The notes: a model not told the origin generated them from the sequence alone. A stretch of DNA of 64,000 bases from JANMEX01 sp041751995 (GCA_041751995.1 JBGSHY010000032.1:1-64000); one strand, 5' to 3'; positions 27,520 to 36,267 are shown, numbered from the stretch's first letter. Numbers and translations are program-made.

Positions 27520-28643
27520 TGCGAAGCCCTCCGGAGCCATTGATCCAGGGCGACGGCGATGATCACCAAGCAGCCCGATGCGAAAAGTTGCCAGTAGCTG
27601 TCGACCCCTGCGAGCGCCAGACCAGTGTTGAAAACACCAACGATCATGGCGCCGAGCACAGAACCGGCGATGGAGGCGCGGCCGCCGAACAGCGACGTTC
27701 CGCCGATCACCACAGCAGTGATGGAGTCAAGATTGACAGTTTCGAAGGCGATCGGGGACATGGATCCGACACGCCCGATCGCCACCCATGCGCCAAAGCC
27801 GCAAATCAGGCCCGCCAACGCATAAACCGAAATCAAGGTGCGGTCGATTTGAACACCCGAGAGCATCGCCGCGTCCGGATCATCACCAACCGCCGTGACA
27901 TGACGGCCCCAAGCCGTGCGGTTCAACAGATACCAGGCGATGACAGCAAGAACTATAAGCGCAATGGAGCCGTAGATGAATTTGGCGCCGCCAATATCAA
28001 AAGCCGTACCGAACCACAAAAGCCCCGGCGCGTTTTCGGCAAGATCGGCAGGACGCACCGATTCAGAGCCCGTGTACCAGAACTTCAGGGCATTGAAGAC
28101 GTAAAGCGTGCCCAGCGTGACGATAAAGGGCGGAATGCGCGCCTTTGTGACGAGCAGTCCATTGACGACACCCATCATGGTGCCCGTCGCAATGGCAAAG
28201 GGAATCGCAAGATATTCAGGCATCGCCGGAATGGTGAAAAGTTCTATTCCGGTGAAGGGTATGATGAAGGTGACGCCGAGCGTCGCAAGCCGTCCCATCA
28301 CCATGGCCGATATGACGAGCATGGCGCCCACCGACAAATCAATGCCGGCTGTCAGGATGATGATTGTCTGTGCGATGGCAATAATGCCGGTCACTGTCAC
28401 CTGTTTCAGGATCAGCGACAACGTGCTGGCTGTCATGAAATTGTTCGCAAGCACGCCAAAAGCCAGAATGCTGACGATCAGGATGATTGCCGGAATCGCC
28501 GTCGGGTTGGTCCGCAGGAAACTGCGGGCGCGCGACAGGGCGGATTTGTCGTCCTGTTCGAAGCTGGCGACGGTCTTGTCGGCTTCGCTCAGCGTGGCTT
28601 CAAAATCTGAAATGGTTTTGGTTGGTGTTTCCGCTTTGGCCAT
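27516..28643 (-). CDS. frcC: Fructose-type ABC transporter permease
   Basis: A 375-residue inner-membrane permease of the BPD_transp_2 family with about ten helices after a 60-residue charged cytoplasmic N-terminus (SDFEATLSEADKTVASFEQDD). Conserved permease segments include TAGIDLSVGAMLVISAMVMG and TSLFGGRASIAGSVLGAMIVGV, where the EAA-like loop meets FrcA. The start at 28643 has GGGGAGG upstream; the frame is open to 28730 through an intercistronic hairpin, which makes the longer form unlikely. It is the membrane part of the fructose importer. Confidence 0.92.
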   Translation of the reverse strand: MAKAETPTKTISDFEATLSEADKTVASFEQDDKSALSRARSFLRTNPTAIPAIILIVSILAFGVLANNFMTASTLSLILKQVTVTGIIAIAQTIIILTAGIDLSVGAMLVISAMVMGRLATLGVTFIIPFTGIELFTIPAMPEYLAIPFAIATGTMMGVVNGLLVTKARIPPFIVTLGTLYVFNALKFWYTGSESVRPADLAENAPGLLWFGTAFDIGGAKFIYGSIALIVLAVIAWYLLNRTAWGRHVTAVGDDPDAAMLSGVQIDRTLISVYALAGLICGFGAWVAIGRVGSMSPIAFETVNLDSITAVVIGGTSLFGGRASIAGSVLGAMIVGVFNTGLALAGVDSYWQLFASGCLVIIAVALDQWLRRASQ

Positions 28644-28701
28644 GCCCTGCTGCCTCCCCTGATCTGATCCTGACGCTTCTTGACGGGCGCCCAGTGATAG
28701 A

Positions 28702-28726
28702 AAGGGCGACTGTAACAGCCGCCCTT
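28702..28726 (-). repeat. Intercistronic hairpin after frcB
   Basis: AAGGGCG and CGCCCTT form a 7-bp stem, continued after a one-base mismatch by CTG/CAG around a TAA loop. The structure lies 34 bases after the frcB stop and 59 bases before the frcC start. Such hairpins commonly protect the upstream binding-protein message or attenuate read-through so that the binding protein is made in excess of the permease. A similar hairpin follows xylF. Confidence 0.55.
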
Positions 28727-28759
28727 CCAAACTTACAAGTGTGTTTCAGAGCAGAACAA

Positions 28760-29779
28760 TCAGCCCCAGCACTTGGCCAGACCTTCTTTGGTGTCGAGCG
28801 ACGGAACGCCCTCGGCTGGCTTGTCCGTGATCAGGTTCACGCCGGTGTTGAAGAACGTCAGGCCTTCCGAAACGGTCGGCTTAGTGCCGTCCTTGGCGTA
28901 TGCGGCAATGGCTTCGATGCCCTTGGAGGCCATCAGCAGCGGATACTGCTGCGAGGTTGCGCCGATGACGCCCGAAGCAACCGACTTCACGCCGGGGCAG
29001 CCGCCGTCAACGGAGACGATCAGAGCCTGGCCTTCCTTGCCTGCAGCCTTGAGCGCAGCGTAAGCGCCTTCAGCAGCCGGTTCGTTGATGGTGTAAACGA
29101 CGTTGATGTTCGGCTCTTTGGCGAGCAGGGTTTCCATACCCTTCTGGCCGCCTTCGGGGTTGGCGCCCGAAGATTCGTGACCGACAACGCGCGGATCCTT
29201 TTCGGAACCCAGGACCTTCAGGTCCGGCACTTCAATGCCGAAGCCTGTCAGGAAGCCGGTGTCACGCAGAACGTCAACCGAGATGTTGTCCTTGTTGATG
29301 TCGAGCATGGCGATCTTGGCGTCTGCAGCCTTGTCGCCGAGCTGGGCCTTGGCCCACTTGCCGATCAGAAGGCCGGCTTCAAAGTTGTCGGTTGCGAAAG
29401 TCATGTCCTGACCTTCCGGATCGCCCAGCGGTGTGTCGAGCGAGATCACGAGGATGCCGGCAGCGCGGGCAGCCTTGAGGGCCGGGCCAACGTCGTCGTT
29501 CGACGGGGTGATGAGAATGCCCTTCACGCCAGCTGCAACGCAGTTTTCGATGGCCGTGATCTGCGGAGCTGCGTCGCCGTCCTTTTCACCGGCAAACGAC
29601 TTCAGATCAACGCCGGCAGCGGCAGCGCCCTGTTCTGCGCCTTCCTTCATCTTCACGAAGAACGGGTTGGTGTTGTTCTTGGTGATCAGGCAAGCGCCGG
29701 TGGCGGCCTGAGCCGAAGAGACGGATGCAACGCCGAGCGCCAAAGCGCCGAGCATCGACAGTACGAGTGATTTCTTCAT
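28760..29779 (-). CDS. frcB: Fructose-type ABC transporter periplasmic binding protein
   Basis: A 339-residue sugar-binding protein of the Peripla_BP_4 family. The Sec signal peptide MKKSLVLSMLGALALGVASV ends at an AQA-A cleavage site. The mature protein begins with the ligand-loop region LITKNNTNPFFVKMKEGAEQGA. It also has VISLDTPLGDPEG and VVYTINEPAAEGAYAALKAAG, which line the two lobes. Start 29779 has GGGAGG seven bases upstream. It is the first gene of frcBCAK and is divergent from the ROK regulator. Fructose is the best guess by orthology of the whole cluster; ribose or mannose cannot be ruled out. Confidence 0.92.
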   Translation of the reverse strand: MKKSLVLSMLGALALGVASVSSAQAATGACLITKNNTNPFFVKMKEGAEQGAAAAGVDLKSFAGEKDGDAAPQITAIENCVAAGVKGILITPSNDDVGPALKAARAAGILVISLDTPLGDPEGQDMTFATDNFEAGLLIGKWAKAQLGDKAADAKIAMLDINKDNISVDVLRDTGFLTGFGIEVPDLKVLGSEKDPRVVGHESSGANPEGGQKGMETLLAKEPNINVVYTINEPAAEGAYAALKAAGKEGQALIVSVDGGCPGVKSVASGVIGATSQQYPLLMASKGIEAIAAYAKDGTKPTVSEGLTFFNTGVNLITDKPAEGVPSLDTKEGLAKCWG

Positions 29780-29919
29780 TGTGTTCCTCCCAGAACAAGC
29801 CCAAAAGCGGTTGCCGCGATGGGCAGTTACACTTCCAAGAAGATCGAAACAGCAGGGCCTCCCGGCCTTGGTCTCGACTTCACCTTCAAGCCAACACGGA
29901 ATCATTCGGCTTGTCAATA

Positions 29920-29940
29920 AATAAATCCACTTGATTTATT
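29920..29940. promoter_or_regulatory. Palindromic operator between frcB and frcR
   Basis: AATAAATC (29920-29927) and GATTTATT (29933-29940) are perfect 8-bp inverted arms around the 5-nt spacer CACTT, with partial symmetry continuing outside. It lies in the divergent frcB/frcR control region, about 140 bp before the frcB start and 80 bp before the frcR start. The layout, AT-rich arms with a 5-nt spacer, matches the xyl palindrome at 50552-50576, as expected of operators for related ROK repressors. Confidence 0.6.
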
Positions 29941-30020
29941 AATCTGATGGGGCATGCTGCCATTGTCGATACCGGCGGTATGGGAGTGCCGCCGTGATTT
30001 CTGGGAGGATTTTGCCAGCC

Positions 30021-31241
30021 ATGCGCAATGAGGCTGACACGGCAGATTTTGCTTTGACGATTGGAGCACGTGGTTCCAATCAGGCAGCTGTGCGCGCCCA
30101 CAATGAACGCCTTGTGCTTTCGCTTGTGCGCAAATACGGCAGCATGGCCAAAGCCGATATCGCCCGCTCGACAGGTCTGTCGGCACAAACTGTTTCAGTC
30201 ATCATGCGGGCGCTTGAAACTGACGGTCTGCTGCTGCGCGGTGAGCCTGTTCGCGGCAAGGTTGGGCAGCCCTCTGTTCCCATGTCGCTCAATCCCGAGG
30301 GTGTCTATTCCATTGGCTTGAAGATCGGACGCCGCTCGGCCGACCTCATCCTCATGGATTTTGTCGGCACGCAAAAAGGCCATCTGCATCTGACCTATCC
30401 TTTTCCGATGCCAAAAGGCATTTTGGATTTTGTGCAGTCAGGGACCGCGACACTGGCTGCAAAACTTACGGAAAATGGGCGCAAGCAAATCGCCGGCATC
30501 GGCATCGCCTCACCATTCGAATTGTGGAACTGGGCCGAAGAGGTCGGGGCGCCGCAGGGCGAAATGGACGCTTGGCGCGATTTTGACATGCAGGATGAAA
30601 TCGCCGCCATTTCGCCCTATCCGGTCTTCCTGCAGAACGACGCCACCAGTGCCTGTGGTGCCGAACTCGTATTCGGGGCGGGCTCCCGCTACCCGGATTT
30701 CATCTACTTTTTCATTGGTTCATTCATCGGGGGCGGTGTGGTTCTGAACTCCAGCCTTTATTCCGGGCGGACCGGCAATGCCGGCGCGATTGGCTCCATG
30801 CCCGTGCCGGACGGCACCGGCGGCAGCCGCCAATTGATCGACGCGGCGTCAATATTTGTTCTGGAGAACATGCTGCGCGAAAGCGGCATTGACCCGTCGC
30901 CGCTTTGGTATGCGCCGGATGACTGGATTGATTTTGGCAAGCCTCTGACGGACTGGATTGAACTCACTGCCAAAGCGTTGGCCCACGCAATCGTGGCTTC
31001 TGCTTCGGTCTTGGACTTCGGCGCTGCGATCATCGATGGCGGCTTCCCGGCATGGGTCCGCGCCCGCGTCGTGACTGCAACAAAACTTGCGGCAAACAAA
31101 CTGGATCTTCAAGGCATCAAGTTGCCGGATATCATCGAAGGCGAAGTCGGCGATCAGGCCCGCTCGCTTGGCGGGGCCAGTCTCCCCTTGTTCTCGCGCT
31201 ACCTTCTTGATTTCAATACACCGTTTAAGGAGAGCCACTGA
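30021..31241 (+). CDS. frcR: ROK family transcriptional regulator of the fructose operon
   Basis: A 406-residue ROK protein: an N-terminal winged helix (KADIARSTGLSAQTVSVIMRALETDGLL, about residues 40-70) and a C-terminal sugar-kinase-like effector domain with FIGSFIGGGVVLNSSLYSGRTGNAGAIGSM. The zinc cysteine motif of many ROK repressors is not evident. It is divergent from frcB and homologous by position to FrcR of Sinorhizobium, probably a sugar-responsive repressor. ATG 30021 has GGGAGG twelve bases upstream; GTG 29994 also has a purine run and cannot be excluded. The stop overlaps the next gene's ATG (TGATG). Confidence 0.88.
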   Translation: MRNEADTADFALTIGARGSNQAAVRAHNERLVLSLVRKYGSMAKADIARSTGLSAQTVSVIMRALETDGLLLRGEPVRGKVGQPSVPMSLNPEGVYSIGLKIGRRSADLILMDFVGTQKGHLHLTYPFPMPKGILDFVQSGTATLAAKLTENGRKQIAGIGIASPFELWNWAEEVGAPQGEMDAWRDFDMQDEIAAISPYPVFLQNDATSACGAELVFGAGSRYPDFIYFFIGSFIGGGVVLNSSLYSGRTGNAGAIGSMPVPDGTGGSRQLIDAASIFVLENMLRESGIDPSPLWYAPDDWIDFGKPLTDWIELTAKALAHAIVASASVLDFGAAIIDGGFPAWVRARVVTATKLAANKLDLQGIKLPDIIEGEVGDQARSLGGASLPLFSRYLLDFNTPFKESH

Positions 31242-31660
31242 TGCTCAAAGGACTTGACCCCATTTTAGGCCCAGACCTCCTGTTCGCTTTGCGCGCCATG
31301 GGCCATGGCGATGAAATTGCCATCGTCGACGGCAACTACCCTGCCGTTGCCCATGCGCGCCGCCTGATTCGCGCCGATGGCCACCCGGTCACGGCGATCC
31401 TTGAAGGCATACTTTCCGTGATGCCGGTCGATGACATGGTCAAAGAGGCTGTGTTTATCCCCCACCATGACACGCCGCAGAAATGTCATGCCGATTTCAA
31501 GGCAATTGTTGCCAGACATGAGCCAAAAATTGCCGTCGTTCCGCTTGTCGGCCAGGCCTTTTATGACCGGGTCAAAACATGCTACGCCATCGTCGCATCC
31601 GGCGAACCGGCGCTGTATGCCAACATCATCCTGCGCAAGGGCGTGATCTATCCCGCATGA
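31241..31660 (+). CDS. RbsD/FucU family sugar mutarotase
   Basis: A 139-residue protein of the RbsD/FucU fold, which interconverts anomers of ribose, fucose and related sugars. The N-terminus MLKGLDPILGPDLLFALRAMGHGDEIAIVDGNYPA contains the conserved GHGDEIAIVDGN strand with the catalytic His and Asp. The C-terminal YAIVASGEPALYANIILRKGVI closes the active site. It is translationally coupled to frcR. Supplying the transported anomer to the Frc system is a reasonable inference. Length and motifs fit FucU better than the E. coli RbsD. Confidence 0.9.
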   Translation: MLKGLDPILGPDLLFALRAMGHGDEIAIVDGNYPAVAHARRLIRADGHPVTAILEGILSVMPVDDMVKEAVFIPHHDTPQKCHADFKAIVARHEPKIAVVPLVGQAFYDRVKTCYAIVASGEPALYANIILRKGVIYPA

Positions 31661-31708
31661 GCCTCGCGCTTTGTTACAAAAATTCGGGCGGGGGACACGC
31701 CTGAAACC

Positions 31709-31749
31709 AGCGCTCCGGCAGAGAAATCTGCCGGGGCGTTGCTGTTTTC
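31709..31749 (+). terminator. Terminator of the frcR-mutarotase transcript
   Basis: CCGGCAGA and TCTGCCGG pair around a GAAA tetraloop, and the stem extends outward through GCGCT/GGCGT with wobbles to about 14 bp. GCTGTTTTC follows. It lies 49 bases after the mutarotase stop and isolates this unit from the pyrimidine operon that begins at 31868. Confidence 0.7.
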
Positions 31750-31766
31750 AACCGTCATAAAAATTT

Positions 31767-31794
31767 TTGACCAAACAATAAAAAAATTTGACCA
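31767..31794. promoter_or_regulatory. Paired RutR-type half-sites upstream of preT
   Basis: TTGACCA occurs at 31767-31773 and again at 31788-31794, same orientation, starts 21 bp apart, which is two helical turns. TTGACCA is the half-site of the RutR operator known from E. coli (TTGACCA-nn-TGGTCAA), and a RutR homologue is encoded at 36268-36915. The direct-repeat arrangement is not the canonical palindrome. A small inverted repeat, ATTCCG/CGGAAT, lies further down at 31826-31842, before the preT ribosome-binding site. Confidence 0.55.
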
Positions 31795-31867
31795 AGAGAA
31801 AAAATCGTAGCAGTCTCCCATCAGAATTCCGGCAAACGGAATCGGGAACATTTTCTGGAGGAAGGCG

Positions 31868-33214
31868 ATGGCGTTGCAAGGCGGCATGGCAGGAGACGGT
31901 CATTCGGGCTCCGGTCTCACCCATGAGGAATTGAAGGGCAATTTTTCCGATCTGCATCCCGCGCTGAACGCCCATGAGGCGGCAGTGGAGGCGGATCGCT
32001 GCTATTTCTGCTACGATGCACCATGCATGACAGCCTGTCCGACCTCGATCGACATCCCGCTGTTCATCCGCCAGATTTCGGCCGGCAACCCGAATGGCGC
32101 TGCCCGCACGATTTTGAACCAGAACATCATGGGCGGCATGTGCGCCCGCGTCTGTCCGACCGAAACGCTGTGCGAGGAAGTCTGCGTGCGGGAGACGGCG
32201 GAAGGCAAGCCGGTCAAGATCGGCCAGCTTCAGCGCTACGCCACCGACCATCTGATGGAAACGGACAAGCATCCTTTTGTCCGCGCGAAAAAGACAGGCA
32301 AAAAAATTGCCGTTGTCGGCGCAGGCCCTGCAGGTCTCGCTGCTGCCCACCGTCTCGCTATGCATGGCCACGCGGTCACCGTGTTTGAATCCAGAAAGAA
32401 GCCGGGCGGCCTCAATGAATTCGGCATCGCCGCCTACAAGGCGGTGGATGATTTTGCCCAGAAAGAAGTCGAATTCATCCTCGGCATCGGCGGCATTTCC
32501 ATCAAGACCGGCAAGACGCTTGGCAAGAATCTTGATCTGGACGCGCTTCGCGACGGCCATGACGCGGTGTTCCTCGGCATCGGCCTTTCGGGCGTTAATG
32601 CGCTCGGTATTGACGGTGAAGCGGGCAAGGGCGTCGAGGACGCCATCAAATACATTGGCACACTGCGCCAGGCCTCTGATCTGTCGTCATTGCCGGTTGG
32701 CCAGAATGTTGTGGTGATCGGCGGCGGCATGACAGCGATTGATGTTGCCATCCAGTCCAAGCTTTTGGGTGCGAGGGACGTCACGATTGTCTACCGCCGC
32801 TCTCAAGCCGAAATGGGCGCCAGCGCCTTCGAGCAGGAACTCGCCAAGTCCAAGGGTGTTGTCATCCGCCACAATGCGATGCCGGTCAAAATCAGGCGCA
32901 AGCGCGGCAAGGCGGCTTCAGTTGTCTGCGGGCGGACTGCGACAAAGGGCGGCAAGGTCGTTGGAACCGGTGAAACATTCGAACTCGCCGCCGACAGCGT
33001 CTTCAAGGCCATCGGCCAGAATTTCGTTGATGTGCTCGGCGGCAAGCTGAAAGTCGAAAAAGGCCGCATCGTCGTCGACGCTGACAAGAAGACATCGGTC
33101 AAAGGCATTTGGGCCGGCGGCGACTGCATCGCCAACGGCAAGGATCTGACCGTGGCGGCTGTTGATGACGGCCGCAGGGCGGCCGAGAGCATTCACGCGG
33201 CGTTGTCGGCCTGA
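31868..33214 (+). CDS. preT: NAD-dependent dihydropyrimidine dehydrogenase subunit PreT
   Basis: A 448-residue flavin/iron-sulfur oxidoreductase related to the small subunit of glutamate synthase. N-terminal cysteines in CYFCYDAPCMTACPTSIDIP and CARVCPTETLCEEVCV bind two [4Fe-4S] clusters. An FAD-binding GAGPAGLAAAHRL loop follows at about residue 150, and an NAD(P) loop GGGMTAIDVA at about 285. With PreA it reduces uracil or thymine to the dihydro form, or the reverse, passing electrons from NADH. The gene has a strong GGAGGAAGG ribosome site and lies 11 bp before preA. Confidence 0.93.
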   Translation: MALQGGMAGDGHSGSGLTHEELKGNFSDLHPALNAHEAAVEADRCYFCYDAPCMTACPTSIDIPLFIRQISAGNPNGAARTILNQNIMGGMCARVCPTETLCEEVCVRETAEGKPVKIGQLQRYATDHLMETDKHPFVRAKKTGKKIAVVGAGPAGLAAAHRLAMHGHAVTVFESRKKPGGLNEFGIAAYKAVDDFAQKEVEFILGIGGISIKTGKTLGKNLDLDALRDGHDAVFLGIGLSGVNALGIDGEAGKGVEDAIKYIGTLRQASDLSSLPVGQNVVVIGGGMTAIDVAIQSKLLGARDVTIVYRRSQAEMGASAFEQELAKSKGVVIRHNAMPVKIRRKRGKAASVVCGRTATKGGKVVGTGETFELAADSVFKAIGQNFVDVLGGKLKVEKGRIVVDADKKTSVKGIWAGGDCIANGKDLTVAAVDDGRRAAESIHAALSA

Positions 33215-33225
33215 AGGAGGAAACC

Positions 33226-34539
33226 ATGGCAAATCTCGCAACAAATTTCCTCGGCATCAAATCGCCGAACCCGTTCTGGTTGGCGTCCGCGCCGCCGACG
33301 GACAAGGCCTACAATGTCGAGCGCGCGTTTGAGGCCGGCTGGGGCGGCGTGGTCTGGAAGACGCTGGGCGAGGAAGGCCCGCCGGTGGTCAATGTCAACG
33401 GCCCGCGCTACGGCGCGATCTGGGGCGCTGACCGGCGGCTGCTCGGCCTCAACAACATCGAGCTGATCACCGACCGCGACATCGAGATCAATCTTCGCGA
33501 AATGAAGGCGGTCAAGCGCAAGTGGAAAGACCGCGCGCTGATCGCCTCGCTGATGGTGCCCTGCGAGGAGAACAGCTGGAAAGCCATTCTCAGCCGTGTT
33601 GAGGAAACCGAATGCGACGGCATTGAGCTGAATTTCGGCTGTCCGCATGGCATGTCCGAACGGGGCATGGGCGCGGCGGTCGGCCAGGTTCCCGAATATA
33701 TCGAAATGGTCGCACGCTGGTGCAAGCAGTACACGCGCATGCCGGTGATCGTGAAACTCACGCCGAACATTACCGACATCCGCAAGCCCGCCCGGGCCGC
33801 AAAGTCTGGCGGCGCAGATGCGGTGTCACTTATCAACACCATCAACTCGATCACCTCGGTCAACCTCGACAGCTTCTCGCCCGAACCTTCAATTGACGGC
33901 AAGGGCTCGCACGGCGGCTATTGCGGTCCCGCAGTCAAACCCATTGCTCTCTCGATGGTGTCCGAAATCGCCCGCGACAAGGAAACGCGCGGCATGCCGA
34001 TTTCCGGCATCGGCGGCATCACGACCTGGCGCGACGCCGCCGAGTTCATTGCGCTTGGCTGCGGCAATGTGCAGGTCTGCACCGCCGCCATGACCTATGG
34101 CTTCAAGATCGTAAAGGAAATGATCGACGGCCTGTCGGAATGGATGGACCAGAAGGGCTACAAGTCCATTTCCGATTTTCAAGGGATGGCCGTGCCGAAC
34201 GTCACGGACTGGCAATATCTCAACCTCAACTACATCACCAAGGCCCACATCGACCAGGACGCCTGCATCAAATGCGGCCGCTGCTATGCCGCCTGCGAAG
34301 ACACTTCGCATCAGGCCATCATGAAAGAGAAAGGCGGCGTCCGCCACTTCGAGGTGATGGATGACGAGTGCGTCGGCTGCAATCTGTGCGTCAATGTCTG
34401 TCCGGTCGAAAGCTGCATCTCGATGGTGCCGATGAAGCCGGGAACGGTTGATCCGCGCACCAAAAGGAAGGTCACAGAGACCTACGCCAACTGGACCACG
34501 CACCCGAACAACCCGATGGCCGTTAAGGCCGCCGAGTAG
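33226..34539 (+). CDS. preA: Dihydropyrimidine dehydrogenase catalytic subunit PreA
   Basis: A 437-residue protein with an N-terminal dihydroorotate-dehydrogenase-like FMN barrel and a C-terminal 2x[4Fe-4S] ferredoxin domain. Barrel motifs include IELNFGCPHGMSERGMGAAVGQ, where the Cys is the proton donor of the pyrimidine site, and SGIGGITTWRDAAEFIALG for FMN phosphate. The ferredoxin clusters are in CIKCGRCYAACEDTSHQ and CVGCNLCVNVCPVESC. It catalyses the first step of reductive pyrimidine breakdown. It is coupled to preT and followed after six bases by an EamA transporter gene. Confidence 0.95.
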   Translation: MANLATNFLGIKSPNPFWLASAPPTDKAYNVERAFEAGWGGVVWKTLGEEGPPVVNVNGPRYGAIWGADRRLLGLNNIELITDRDIEINLREMKAVKRKWKDRALIASLMVPCEENSWKAILSRVEETECDGIELNFGCPHGMSERGMGAAVGQVPEYIEMVARWCKQYTRMPVIVKLTPNITDIRKPARAAKSGGADAVSLINTINSITSVNLDSFSPEPSIDGKGSHGGYCGPAVKPIALSMVSEIARDKETRGMPISGIGGITTWRDAAEFIALGCGNVQVCTAAMTYGFKIVKEMIDGLSEWMDQKGYKSISDFQGMAVPNVTDWQYLNLNYITKAHIDQDACIKCGRCYAACEDTSHQAIMKEKGGVRHFEVMDDECVGCNLCVNVCPVESCISMVPMKPGTVDPRTKRKVTETYANWTTHPNNPMAVKAAE

Positions 34540-34545
34540 ACACGA

Positions 34546-35487
34546 ATGCCTGAATTGCAGCCGGATCTGATGAATTCGGCTGCGCGCGGTGCGCCGGTTG
34601 CTCCCCCAGACCAGGCGCGCCGCGCCCATCTTGCCATGATTGCGCTTGCCGCGCTGGTTGCCACCAGCTTCTCCTTCGGCAGCCTGATTGCCACGTCCAT
34701 CGCGCCGGTGCCTTTGACCTTCGCCCGCTTTGTCATCGCAGCTCTTGTCTTCGCCGGCGTGATGGCCGCGACGCGGACGCGGCTCAAGATTGACTGCGGC
34801 CTCATCTATCGCGCCTTGGTGCTCGGTTTCATCTATGTCGCCTATTTCGTCACCATGTTCACCGCGCTGAAAACCGTCTCGCCGTTGTCCACTGGCGCGG
34901 TGTTCGCCCTCGCGCCGCTTATTTCGGCCGCCATCGGCTGGCTGGTGCTCAGGCGCCGCTTGTCGCCGATGGCGTGGGCCTTGCTCGTCATTGCCGGAGG
35001 CGGCGCGGTATGGGTCGTGTTTGACGGTGATCTGGGCAGGCTCGCCGGTTTCCATGTCGGTGGCGGCGAGCTGATTTATTTCACCGGCTGCCTGATCTAC
35101 GCTTGCTATCCGACCTTCCTGCAAAAGACCTCGCGCGGCGATCCGGCCGTCTTGTTGACCTTCTCATCCTTTGTCGCCGCAATGGTGCTGCTCTTGGCGT
35201 GGGATGGCCGGTCGATCATCGCGCAGGATTGGCTATCCCTCGGCGTCTGGCAATGGGCGGCGCTGGTCTGGCTCGCCGTCGTGCCAACCGCGATCACTTT
35301 TTTCCTGCTGCAGTATGCAAGCCTGCGGTTGCCTCCGGCCAAGGTGATGGCCTACACATATCTCACCCCTGCTTGTATTGTGCCTATTGAGGTTGCGCTG
35401 GGACATGGCCTGCCGACTATGAGCGTAATCACCGGGATTGCGGTGATTGTTGCTGCGCTTGCCGCGTTCGAGACGCGGCGTGCCTGA
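34546..35487 (+). CDS. EamA/DMT family transporter
   Basis: A 313-residue inner-membrane protein with about ten helices in two EamA repeats (LAMIALAALVATSFSFGSLIATSIAPVPLTFARF at the start and TFFLLQYASLRLPPAKVMAYTYLTPACI in the second repeat). It begins six bases after preA, so it is probably expressed with the pyrimidine pathway and may move a pathway intermediate, a pyrimidine or beta-alanine. That role is only inferred from position. It converges with the NYN-domain gene, five bases away. Confidence 0.88.
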   Translation: MPELQPDLMNSAARGAPVAPPDQARRAHLAMIALAALVATSFSFGSLIATSIAPVPLTFARFVIAALVFAGVMAATRTRLKIDCGLIYRALVLGFIYVAYFVTMFTALKTVSPLSTGAVFALAPLISAAIGWLVLRRRLSPMAWALLVIAGGGAVWVVFDGDLGRLAGFHVGGGELIYFTGCLIYACYPTFLQKTSRGDPAVLLTFSSFVAAMVLLLAWDGRSIIAQDWLSLGVWQWAALVWLAVVPTAITFFLLQYASLRLPPAKVMAYTYLTPACIVPIEVALGHGLPTMSVITGIAVIVAALAAFETRRA

Positions 35488-35492
35488 GAAAC

Positions 35493-36212
35493 TCAGCGCT
35501 TTTTGCGCGTTGCAATCTCGCCATCGAGAACAATGCGCACATCGTCGGACACGAGCTTCTTCAGACGCCCGTTGCCAAGCTGCGGCGCGAGATCGGGGTA
35601 GACTTCACGCAGCCTCATGCCGAGTGCGCCCAAGTGCATGGCCGATGTCGTCAAAATTTCCAGCACCGCGGCAATCAATTCGGGCGAAGCAGACATCTTA
35701 GTGGGGGGTGCCAAAACATTCTTTATCTTCCCATCAGGCGCAATTGCCTGTGGCTTGTTTTTCAATTTCGCTCCCACGGTTTTATGAGACGTGAACATGC
35801 CTTCCCAAACGGGTGTGGATTCCCGGCTTCCAATTCCATGCACATCAAGTCCGCCCGCCCGAAGCCGCCGGACCAAGGGGACGAAGTCCCTGTCATTGGA
35901 AACGATCACCAGCCCTGTCATCTTGCCGTCGTGCGCCAAGTCCATGGCGGCGACGGTGATCGCAATGTCAGCAGCATTCTTGCCGCTTGTCACCGGAAGC
36001 TGGAGCACGGCTTCAAGTCCATGCATCTTGCAGACATCCAGCCAGCCGGCGTGGGCCGGGTTTGTGAAATTCCCGAACACTCGCCAGGCGACGCAAGTAC
36101 CTTTGGCGCAAGCCAACTTGCGGACATGCGCGAAATGTACAGGCGAAACATTTTCGCCGTCGATCAAAACGGCAAGGCGGGAACGGCTTTGCTGAACTGT
36201 TTTCTCTTCCAT
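35493..36212 (-). CDS. NYN-domain ribonuclease-like protein with C-terminal OST-HTH/LOTUS domain
   Basis: A 239-residue protein. The N-terminal NYN (PIN-like) domain starts with VLIDGENVSP and continues with GKNAADIAITVAAMDLAHDGKMTGLVIVSNDRDFVPLVRRL; the Asp residues of DGEN, ADIAI and NDRDF form the metal site of the fold. A flexible linker of about 35 residues leads to a LOTUS/OST-HTH domain (about 170-235, ELIAAVLEILTTSAMHLGALGMRL), thought to bind RNA. The combination suggests an RNA-cleaving or RNA-handling enzyme. No function is proved for bacterial members that I can name. It is transcribed with or after rutR on the minus strand, 55 bp apart. Confidence 0.85.
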   Translation of the reverse strand: MEEKTVQQSRSRLAVLIDGENVSPVHFAHVRKLACAKGTCVAWRVFGNFTNPAHAGWLDVCKMHGLEAVLQLPVTSGKNAADIAITVAAMDLAHDGKMTGLVIVSNDRDFVPLVRRLRAGGLDVHGIGSRESTPVWEGMFTSHKTVGAKLKNKPQAIAPDGKIKNVLAPPTKMSASPELIAAVLEILTTSAMHLGALGMRLREVYPDLAPQLGNGRLKKLVSDDVRIVLDGEIATRKKR

Positions 36213-36267
36213 GAAACCAGCCTGCCCGAAAAAGTTGAGCAGACCGTCAACGCTGCCATTAAAATTG

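Noticed and set aside
27513..28610. Plus-strand frame of 365 codons opposite the fructose permease gene
   Set aside because: Extremely charged low-complexity translation that mirrors membrane-helix codons of frcC; not a protein.
33889..35124. Minus-strand frame of 411 codons opposite preA and the EamA gene
   Set aside because: Composition is His/Arg/Gly-rich shadow sequence, and both plus-strand genes have clear families.
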